Shown here: positions 1 to 5,594 of the stretch, in pieces | Numbering within the stretch: position 1 is the first letter of the stretch | How the letters are laid out: each line of letters opens with the position of its first letter | Assembly (NCBI GenBank): GCA_020444775.1 | Contig: JAGRHX010001082.1 | Span: 1-7,598, forward strand | Origin: Gammaproteobacteria bacterium | Lineage (GTDB): Bacteria > Pseudomonadota > Gammaproteobacteria > HK1 | Reading direction: 5' to 3' | DNA length: 7,598 nt | Notes under the pieces: generated by a model | Told to the model about the DNA's origin: nothing | Seen by the model: only the letters and a program-made list of their open reading frames with translations | The model's database searches: none | Translations under genes and position numbers: made by a program

Positions 1-28
1 GTTCACCCGATCACGTTCACCCGACCGC
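1..28. repeat. Short imperfect tandem repeat, two 14-bp units
   Basis: The units at 1-14 and 15-28 share the first ten bases (gttcacccga) and match at 12 of 14 positions. They lie just past the stop codon of the ThDP gene, and the left window edge cuts off whatever precedes them, so the array may be longer. No gene is supported in 1-43. The repeat could be part of a downstream spacer or a protein-binding site, or it could be chance. Confidence 0.4.
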
Positions 29-43
29 ATTCATCTTCGGACA

Positions 44-1699
44 TCAGCCCTTCAACAGCTCCGGATAGCTGGAGAATCGTGTGTCCTGCCGGGTCTGAAT
101 CTCAATGACGACCACCTCGCCTTCCGCGTTGGCCGCGCGAGCCTGCCGGATCGCATCGCCGATGCGACCTGGATCGTCGACATGAATGCCACGCGCGCCG
201 AGTGCCTGCGCCACCGCGGCATAATCACCGCCCTGATTGCCCGCGCCGAACTCGCGCATCGCCGTGGGCATGGATTTGTCGTAGCCACCCATGGTGCGGT
301 TGTTGACCACGACCGAGGTGATGGGAATGCCGGCCCGCACCGCCGTCTCGATCTCGAAGCCGGTGTGACCGAAGGCCAGGTCGCCCATGAAGTTGATGCA
401 GAACTTCGACGGGTCCGCCTGCTTGGCGCCCATCATCAAGGGAATGCCGTAGCCCAGATGCGTGGTCTTGCCCCAGCCGATGTAGCCATAGGGCCGGCTC
501 GCGGTATAGAACGGCATGATCTGGTCACGCGGATTGCCGGCGTCGTGGGTCATCACCGTCTGCTCGTGGTCGACGGCCTTGTTGATCTCGTCGATCACCC
601 GGTATGGATTGATCGGCACCTCGTCGGAACGTAGCAACGGTGCCCACTCGGCCAGCCACTCAGCCCGCGTCGCCGCGATCTCCGCGATCAGCGCGTCGTC
701 GCGCGCGCGTCCCTGCTCGCCGACCCGAGCCTTCAGCTCGTCGCTCAAGGCCTCCAGGGTCAGCCGCGCATCACCGACCAGACCGATGTCGGCCGCATAG
801 TCCTTGTTGATCTCCAGCGGGTCGACGTTGGCATGCACGAGCCGCTTGCCGGCGGGAATATCGATGCCGAACACCGTACGCGTCAGACCGGAGCCGATCG
901 CCAGCACGGTATCGGCTCGACCCAACCACTTCCAGACGGTCTTCGGTGCGGTACGGTTGGCCGAGCCCAAGGCCAGCGGGTGCGCATCCGGGAACGCGCT
1001 CTTGGCCTGCATGGTGGTGATGACCGGTATCTGGGCGAGTTCCACGAACTCACGCAGCGCCGCGCAGGCCTTCGCGTACAGCACCCCCTGCCCCACCCAG
1101 AGCACCGGGTTACGCGCCTGCAACAACGCATCCACCGCGTCCTTGACGTCACCCGCGGCGGGCGACGAACGCATCACCGTGGACGGCCGGTAGTCGGCCG
1201 CGGCATCCGCGACCTCCTGCGCCAACACGTCGCCGTGCAGCTCCACCAGCACCGGACCGGGACGACCCTGACGTGCCGTGTGGAAGGCACGCCGAAGCTG
1301 GGCGCTCACCCGGTCGATACGATCGATGGACAGGGCGAGCTTGGTGACGCTTTGATAGCTGCGCGTGGCCGAGAAATTCGGCGCCACATCGTACTTCGAC
1401 AGACCGTACCCGCCGGGTAGAAAGACCAGCGGCACGGCCTCCCCCCAGGCTTGCGCGATACCGCCGAAGGAGTTTTCTACACCGGGACCCGACTGCGAGG
1501 CAAACACGCCGACCCGGTCACCGGCGCAGGTCCGGCTGTAGCCGTCCGCCGCGTTGATGCCACCACGTTCCTGCCTGAACACCACCGGTCGAATCCCGAC
1601 CCTGGCCGCAGCCTCGATCAGCGGATTGGCCGGAAAACAGGGTAGCCATTCGACACCTTCGGCCTTCAGACAGCGGGCAACCAGGTCATAGCCGTTCAT
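44..1699 (-). CDS. ThDP-dependent enzyme, acetolactate synthase-like
   Basis: The product is 551 residues, the usual size for the acetolactate synthase/pyruvate oxidase/decarboxylase superfamily, with its three-domain plan: N-terminal Pyr domain (about 1-170), central domain (about 185-340) and C-terminal ThDP-binding PP domain (about 365-540). E44, in FRQERGG, fits the conserved glutamate that activates the ThDP aminopyrimidine ring. The cofactor/Mg motif runs from G439-D440 to N466-N467; the third residue is Leu instead of the common Gly. These enzymes cleave or join C-C bonds next to a carbonyl in 2-oxo acids or 2-hydroxyacyl-CoAs, in the cytoplasm. The start at 1699 is chosen because GGAGG (1706-1710) lies 6 bases upstream and homology-like sequence begins there; an in-frame extension to 1777 would run into a stem-loop. 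The dioxygenase gene lies 126 bp upstream in the same direction. E44 argues against glyoxylate carboligase (Val there), and the C-terminus lacks the CoA-binding tail I recall for oxalyl-CoA decarboxylase. Family is certain, substrate unknown. Confidence 0.93.
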   Translation of the reverse strand: MNGYDLVARCLKAEGVEWLPCFPANPLIEAAARVGIRPVVFRQERGGINAADGYSRTCAGDRVGVFASQSGPGVENSFGGIAQAWGEAVPLVFLPGGYGLSKYDVAPNFSATRSYQSVTKLALSIDRIDRVSAQLRRAFHTARQGRPGPVLVELHGDVLAQEVADAAADYRPSTVMRSSPAAGDVKDAVDALLQARNPVLWVGQGVLYAKACAALREFVELAQIPVITTMQAKSAFPDAHPLALGSANRTAPKTVWKWLGRADTVLAIGSGLTRTVFGIDIPAGKRLVHANVDPLEINKDYAADIGLVGDARLTLEALSDELKARVGEQGRARDDALIAEIAATRAEWLAEWAPLLRSDEVPINPYRVIDEINKAVDHEQTVMTHDAGNPRDQIMPFYTASRPYGYIGWGKTTHLGYGIPLMMGAKQADPSKFCINFMGDLAFGHTGFEIETAVRAGIPITSVVVNNRTMGGYDKSMPTAMREFGAGNQGGDYAAVAQALGARGIHVDDPGRIGDAIRQARAANAEGEVVVIEIQTRQDTRFSSYPELLKG

Positions 1700-1769
1700 C
1701 GTGTACCTCCAGGTGCACTTCCGGGTTTCGGTCGTCGCGCCTGAACGCGACACAGCGTGCCGTGGTCGG

Positions 1770-1808
1770 GCTGGCACCCGGCGCGGGTGTTGCGCGCCGG
1801 GTGCCAGC
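1770..1808. terminator. Perfect 16-bp stem-loop between dioxygenase and ThDP genes
   Basis: The arms 1770-1785 and 1793-1808 are perfect reverse complements around a 7-base loop (1786-1792), and almost every pair is G-C. The hairpin begins 17 bases past the dioxygenase stop codon and ends about 70 bases before the ThDP start codon on the minus strand. No T-rich tract follows on either strand, so it is not a textbook intrinsic terminator. It may be a U-tract-independent terminator, an mRNA-stabilising processing site that sets different levels of the two products, or an operator. Confidence 0.6.
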
Positions 1809-1825
1809 GTCCCCGTCGCGCGGGT

Positions 1826-2671
1826 CTATAGCGGTTCGGTACCGGCAATGGTCAGACGATGCATCAGCCGGCGTTGCGGCAAGGCATAATCGATCACCGC
1901 CCGATGCTGCACGGTGCAATTGTCCCACATCAACACATCACCGACCTGCCAGCGATGCCGGTAGATGAACTCCGGACGGATGATGTGGTCGGCGAGCGCG
2001 GCGACGACCGATTGGGACTCAGTCTCGGACAATCCGACCACCGAGGTGCAATCGTCACGCATCACGTACAGGCTCTCGCGATCGGTGCGCGGATGACGTC
2101 TGACCAGCGGATGCTCGACCGGGGGGTAGCGACTGGAAACCGACTCGCTGACCGGATTGCCACGCTTGCGGCCCTTGAAGTCGAACACACCGCGCAGCGG
2201 CCGCATGTACCTGCGAGTCTGTTCCGGCAACGCGTCCCAGGCCGCCGCGGCATTCGCGAACTCGGTATCGCCCAGCGACAGGCCGTGCAGCACCGGCACT
2301 TCCAGGGCGTACAGCATCGTCGCCCGTGGCGGGCGTGCCGCGTAACACATATCGCTGTGCCAACGCTCACCGACCCGACGTGGCCCGAGCAAGCGACCAT
2401 CCTGTTCGATGTTCGAGATGGTGAACAGCTCGGGCTGTCCCGACACGCCCCACTCTTCACTGTTGTAGTTGTGCTCGACCTCACCGAAGCACCGGCCGAA
2501 GGCAACCTGCTGGGCCGGCGTGATGCGTTGCTCCCGAAAGAACACCACTCCGTGCTCGTCGAATGCGGATTCGATCTGCTCGAAGGTTCCATCGTCCAGC
2601 GGTCGCGACAGGTCCACGCCGCGGATCTCGACGCCAAAAACGCCGTCGCTTCGAACAATCTCAAGGCTCAT
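1826..2671 (-). CDS. TauD/TfdA-family 2-oxoglutarate-dependent dioxygenase
   Basis: The 281-residue product matches the usual length of TauD/TfdA enzymes. These Fe(II) oxygenases couple 2-oxoglutarate decarboxylation to substrate hydroxylation, often ending in C-S, C-O or C-N cleavage (taurine, 2,4-D and similar acids). The metal triad is visible: H105 and D107 in WHSD, and H256 in VQHR. The C-terminal PQRRLMHR segment carries R268 and R272, in the places where TauD binds 2-oxoglutarate and the substrate anion. The GDTEFAN segment (134-140) has the family Thr. The start at 2671 has GGGAG (2681-2685) 9 bases upstream and opens directly into family sequence; an upstream in-frame ATG at 2713 is less likely. 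The gene is divergent from the acyl-CoA synthetase and probably heads a transcript that may extend into the ThDP gene. It is not assignable to taurine: there is no transporter or sulfonate gene nearby. Family is sure, substrate unknown. Confidence 0.93.
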   Translation of the reverse strand: MSLEIVRSDGVFGVEIRGVDLSRPLDDGTFEQIESAFDEHGVVFFREQRITPAQQVAFGRCFGEVEHNYNSEEWGVSGQPELFTISNIEQDGRLLGPRRVGERWHSDMCYAARPPRATMLYALEVPVLHGLSLGDTEFANAAAAWDALPEQTRRYMRPLRGVFDFKGRKRGNPVSESVSSRYPPVEHPLVRRHPRTDRESLYVMRDDCTSVVGLSETESQSVVAALADHIIRPEFIYRHRWQVGDVLMWDNCTVQHRAVIDYALPQRRLMHRLTIAGTEPL

Positions 2672-2700
2672 GTGCTGCTTCTCCCAGAACGCGTGCGCCG

Positions 2701-2723
2701 CTGTCCGCCCCATGGGTGAACAG
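2701..2723. promoter_or_regulatory. Imperfect 23-bp dyad upstream of the dioxygenase
   Basis: The sequence begins ctgt and ends acag, with 8 of 11 symmetric positions complementary around a 3-base centre. A perfect 8-bp palindrome (cccatggg, 2709-2716) lies in the middle. It is 30 bases upstream of the dioxygenase start codon, a suitable place for an operator or a leader hairpin. In minus-strand RNA one of the mismatches becomes a G-U pair. It may also be chance in GC-rich DNA. Confidence 0.3.
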
Positions 2724-2862
2724 CGGCGGTACAGGCGAATGTAAGCAATATGGCAGCGCTCGGCTGCGACTGTCCAGCCGCACGCCGAGGGCCGGCCAGG
2801 GCCGCCGAGCCCAGGGCGGCGCGGTGCCATGCCAATGCTCGTCAAAGCGCCTTCAAAGCAGC

Positions 2863-2919
2863 GTGTCGGTCGACACCTGGACTGCTTGTTGGATCGTCGA
2901 CGACTGGCCTAAAGTCGAC
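2863..2919. promoter_or_regulatory. Cluster of GTCGAC-centred dyads upstream of the ligase
   Basis: There are three GTCGAC hexamers, at 2869-2874, 2896-2901 and 2914-2919. The first is part of a dyad with 6-bp arms (2863-2868 and 2871-2876). The second is the core of a perfect 10-bp palindrome (2894-2903). The second dyad falls inside the spacer of the candidate ligase promoter and the third overlaps its -10 end, which is where a repressor would be expected to bind. GTCGAC also occurs inside coding DNA here, so the clustering is only suggestive. Confidence 0.3.
2886..2915 (+). promoter_or_regulatory. Weak candidate sigma-70 promoter for the ligase
   Basis: TTGTTG (2886-2891) and TAAAGT (2910-2915) are separated by 18 bases, with 3 of 6 and 4 of 6 matches to the consensus. 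The pair lies 82 bases upstream of the ligase start codon in the most AT-rich part of the intergenic region. It is a visual match only, and other initiation sites are possible. Confidence 0.25.
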
Positions 2920-2997
2920 CCGGCCACCTTCCAGACTCACCCGACAGCGTCAATCGTACGGATCGATGGACGGGGTCAATCGACGGGAGCCGGTCCC

Positions 2998-4548
2998 ATG
3001 CAACGACCAGACTCAGACAGCACCAACGCGGACGGCCCGGCCCGGGCCGCGCAAATCACCATCGGCACCTTGTTCAGGGCGCGGGCATGCTGTCACCCGG
3101 AGCGGATTGCCATCGAGGACGCGCGGCGTTCGCTGGACTACGCGCGGCTCGACGAGCGGGTTTGCCAACTGGCCAACGTGCTGGCCCACGCCGGGCTGAA
3201 GCGCGGCGACCGGATCGCCGTGCTCAGCGAGAACCGTGTCGAGTATCTGGAGATCACGCTGGCGGCCGCGCTGCTCGGGATCATCGTCTGCGCGCAGAAC
3301 TGGCGTCTGAAGCCAAACGAGTTGTTGCACTGCATCGAGCTGACCCGGCCGGCTGTGCTGTTCGTCTCGCGGCGGCATCGCGAGTTGCTCGCCGGCATCG
3401 ACCACGGCGTGCCTCGTATCATCGAGATCGAGCGCGACTACGAGACCTTGCTGACCCGGGCCTCGAGCGGAGCACCCGCAATCGTCGCGCAGCCCGAGGA
3501 CGGGCTGACCATTCTCTACACCAGCGGCACCACCGGACTGCCGAAGGGCGCGCTGGTCTCACACCGCGCGCTGGTTGCCCGGATCCACAGCAACTTCGCC
3601 GATCTGGAGCTGGCTGGCGGTGACACCTTCGTCGCCTGGCCACCGTTGTTCCACATGGCTTCGATGGACCAGTCGCTGGCGGTGCTCTGCAGCGGCGGCC
3701 GGGTCATCGTCGTCGACGGCTTCGAGGTCGAACGCCTGGTCGATATCGCCATGAAGCAGCGCCTTTGGTGGCTGCTGCTGATGCCTGGCACGGTGGACCG
3801 ATTCTGCATCGAGCTGACCCGTCGTGGACGACCCGTGGCTGGCATGAAGCTGGTCGGTGCCATGGCCGACCTGGTGCCCCGTCATCAGATCGCGGAGCTG
3901 ACGCGGCTGGTCGGAGCGCCGTTCGTGAACAGCTTCGGCTCGACCGAGACCGGGCCCCCACCGGCCACGGCCGGGCGTTTCGGCATCGGTGAGGCGCCGC
4001 TGGACCTGGCCAAGACCCAGAGCAGCCTGTGCGACGTGCGGCTGGTGGACGCCGACGACAAGGAGGTCGAAGACGGCATGCCCGGCGAGCTGACCTTCCG
4101 CGGTCCCACCCTGTTCAGCGGCTACTGGAACGCGCCAGAGACGAACAGCCGGGACTTCAGGGGCGGATGGTTCCACATGGGCGACGTGTTCGTACGCAAC
4201 CCCGATCGCAGCTTGTCCTTCGTCGACCGGGTGAAGTACATGATCAAATCAGGCGGGGAGAACATCTATCCCGCCGAGATCGAGCAGGTGCTGCTCGCGG
4301 CCCCGGGCGTGGAGGAGGCTGTGGTCGTGCGCCAGCCCGACGATCGCTGGGGCGAGGTGCCCATCGCCATGGTGGCACGCAGCGACCCCAACCTGAGCGA
4401 GGCCGACCTGCTGGAGCGCTGCGCGCAGGTGCTGGCCGGGTACAAGCGACCGCGCGAGATCCGCTTCATGGAGCTCGAGCGGTTCCCACGCAGCACCACC
4501 GGCAAGGTGCAACGCCATGAGCTCGAGCGCTGGCTGACAAGACGCTGA
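2998..4548 (+). CDS. Acyl-CoA synthetase (AMP-dependent ligase, ANL superfamily)
   Basis: The 516-residue product joins a carboxylic acid to coenzyme A through an acyl-AMP intermediate, in the cytoplasm. The core motifs are intact: the phosphate-binding loop YTSGTTGLPKG (174-184), SFGSTETG (312-319), the GWFHMGD segment with D396 contacting the ribose, the hinge DRVKYMIKSGGENIYP (410-425), and the C-terminal PRSTTGK with K503, the adenylation lysine. Length fits medium-chain, fatty or aromatic acid CoA ligases. The substrate pocket cannot be read by eye, so chain length is unknown. The start at 2998 has GGGAG (2985-2989) 8 bases upstream; the reading frame stays open much further upstream, but that stretch has no family sequence and overlaps the divergent gene. 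It is transcribed away from the dioxygenase and converges on the dehydrogenase. It probably activates the pathway acid, complementing the CoA transferase encoded downstream. Confidence 0.95.
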   Translation: MQRPDSDSTNADGPARAAQITIGTLFRARACCHPERIAIEDARRSLDYARLDERVCQLANVLAHAGLKRGDRIAVLSENRVEYLEITLAAALLGIIVCAQNWRLKPNELLHCIELTRPAVLFVSRRHRELLAGIDHGVPRIIEIERDYETLLTRASSGAPAIVAQPEDGLTILYTSGTTGLPKGALVSHRALVARIHSNFADLELAGGDTFVAWPPLFHMASMDQSLAVLCSGGRVIVVDGFEVERLVDIAMKQRLWWLLLMPGTVDRFCIELTRRGRPVAGMKLVGAMADLVPRHQIAELTRLVGAPFVNSFGSTETGPPPATAGRFGIGEAPLDLAKTQSSLCDVRLVDADDKEVEDGMPGELTFRGPTLFSGYWNAPETNSRDFRGGWFHMGDVFVRNPDRSLSFVDRVKYMIKSGGENIYPAEIEQVLLAAPGVEEAVVVRQPDDRWGEVPIAMVARSDPNLSEADLLERCAQVLAGYKRPREIRFMELERFPRSTTGKVQRHELERWLTRR

Positions 4549-4586
4549 CCGCCCGGCCAACGGCTCGACGCCGATTGGCCGGGCGG
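4549..4586. terminator. Stem-loop between convergent genes, likely bidirectional terminator
   Basis: Perfect 12-bp arms (4549-4560 and 4575-4586) enclose a 14-base loop that can add three more G-C pairs (4561-4563 with 4571-4573). It starts immediately after the ligase stop codon and ends 19 bases before the dehydrogenase stop codon on the other strand, so it could end both transcripts. No T-tract follows on either strand, as in the hairpin at 1770-1808. Confidence 0.7.
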
Positions 4587-4605
4587 CGCATTCAGCCGCG
4601 CACCC

Positions 4606-5532
4606 TCAGTCGTTCTTGAGGATGTCCTCGACCTTCGCCGCCGGGATACGGACCTCGACGCCGGCCCGCTCCTCCTGCAGCAGCATCGCCGAGCGTGAAT
4701 CACGACCTTCCCAGCCACGATTCATCGCCTCGGTCATCTCTTGCAAGGTCAGATGACCCAGACGCATGGGCACCTTGAACTCACGTCCGACCTCGAGCGC
4801 CAGGCTGACGTCCTTGTGCGCCAGACGCAGGGCGAAATCCGGTGGGTCGAAGCGCCCCGGCAGGTACTGACGCGACATGGTATCGAAGGTACGTCGCCGA
4901 CCGAGCGCGCCTTGACGCACCGCACGCCACAGGCCTTCCGGATCGACGCCGGCCTTGACGCCCATGGTGAAGGTCTCGGCCATTGCCGTCTGCACGATGT
5001 AACCGCTGAGATTGTGCACCAGCTTGGCGACCGAGCCCGCGCCTATAGGCCCGACGTAATAGGGTTGGTCCCCCATCGAGCGCAGCGCCGGTAACACTCG
5101 ATCGTAGACCGCCCGATCACCCCCCACCCAGATGGCGAGCTTGCCGCTGGCCGCGCCGTCGGGGCCACCGCTGACAGGCGCATCCAGCACGTCGACGCCC
5201 TTCTCCTTCATGACCGCGTGGATCCGTCGCATCACGGTTGGTGAGTTCGTGCTCAGGTCCACGTACACACCACCCGGACGGAAGCCGTTGATCAGCCCGT
5301 CCTCGCCCAGCGCCACCGCTTCGACCTCGACCGGTCCGGGCAGGGAGCTGAACACCACGTCACTACGCGCCGCAACCTCGCTCGGCGTGTCGGCCCAGCT
5401 CGCACCGGCCTCCAGGTGCCGAGCCGCAGCATTGCGTCCCAGATCGTTCACCACCAGCTCGTGTCCGCCTTTCATCGCATTGAGCGCGATGCTGGCCCCC
5501 ATGGTACCCAGTCCGATGAATCCAACCTTCAT
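4606..5532 (-). CDS. 3-hydroxyisobutyrate dehydrogenase-type beta-hydroxyacid dehydrogenase
   Basis: The 308-residue product has the family layout: an N-terminal Rossmann domain with GFIGLGTMG (4-12), and a C-terminal all-helical domain. D30, near the end of the second strand, hints at NAD preference, though this is uncertain. The substrate-binding motif DAPVSGG (117-123) is intact, as are the catalytic K170 with N174 and the conserved K240-D241. Such enzymes oxidise 3-hydroxyacids (3-hydroxyisobutyrate, serine, hydroxymethyl-glutarate) or reduce semialdehydes such as tartronate semialdehyde. The start at 5532 opens directly into the Rossmann strand, with GAGG (5537-5540) 4 bases and GGGAG (5544-5548) 11 bases upstream. 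In-frame starts at 5568/5571 have no ribosome site. It lies 62 bp behind the CoA transferase in the same direction, probably in one operon. The last 20 or so residues are a charged tail beyond the helical domain. Exact substrate is not assignable. Confidence 0.93.
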   Translation of the reverse strand: MKVGFIGLGTMGASIALNAMKGGHELVVNDLGRNAAARHLEAGASWADTPSEVAARSDVVFSSLPGPVEVEAVALGEDGLINGFRPGGVYVDLSTNSPTVMRRIHAVMKEKGVDVLDAPVSGGPDGAASGKLAIWVGGDRAVYDRVLPALRSMGDQPYYVGPIGAGSVAKLVHNLSGYIVQTAMAETFTMGVKAGVDPEGLWRAVRQGALGRRRTFDTMSRQYLPGRFDPPDFALRLAHKDVSLALEVGREFKVPMRLGHLTLQEMTEAMNRGWEGRDSRSAMLLQEERAGVEVRIPAAKVEDILKND

Positions 5533-5594
5533 ACTGCCTCGTTCTCCCAGACTATCGTGTACGGCCATCAATCCGCATTTGAGTCGACACCGTC
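5533..5594 (-). other. Intra-operon spacer between CoA transferase and dehydrogenase
   Basis: The 62-bp gap carries the dehydrogenase ribosome-binding sequences at 5537-5548 and no hairpin or obvious promoter. This fits read-through from the CoA transferase gene. Confidence 0.5.

Larger units (their letters stand above)
2672..2997. promoter_or_regulatory. Divergent control region between dioxygenase and ligase genes
   Basis: This 326-bp stretch holds no convincing gene. It must contain the promoters of the dioxygenase (minus) and the acyl-CoA synthetase (plus). Visible elements are an imperfect dyad near the dioxygenase start (2701-2723), a small inverted repeat with 6-bp arms at 2761-2766/2775-2780, another at 2801-2806/2815-2820, two direct copies of TCAAAGC 11 bp apart (2842-2848, 2853-2859), and a cluster of GTCGAC-centred dyads (2863-2919). 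No clear sigma-70 promoter for the dioxygenase could be identified. Confidence 0.6.

Noticed and set aside
833..1420. 195-codon open frame antisense to the ThDP gene
   Set aside because: Shadow frame without motifs; the minus-strand frame carries the ThDP enzyme.
1700..1777. Longer N-terminus for the ThDP enzyme (start at 1777)
   Set aside because: The added residues are not family-like, the GGAGG site lies inside them, and the upstream start (GTG) falls in the stem-loop.
1826..2671. Taurine dioxygenase (tauD) assignment
   Set aside because: Metal and 2-oxoglutarate residues are shared by the whole family, and no taurine transporter or sulfonate gene is present in the window.
1859..2719. 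286-codon open frame antisense to the dioxygenase
   Set aside because: It overlaps fully with a gene whose metal-binding residues are intact. Composition looks like a shadow, with no family motifs.
2563..2997. Longer N-terminus for the acyl-CoA synthetase (start at 2563)
   Set aside because: It would overlap the start of the divergent dioxygenase gene and adds 145 residues that do not look like the family. A good ribosome site precedes 2998.
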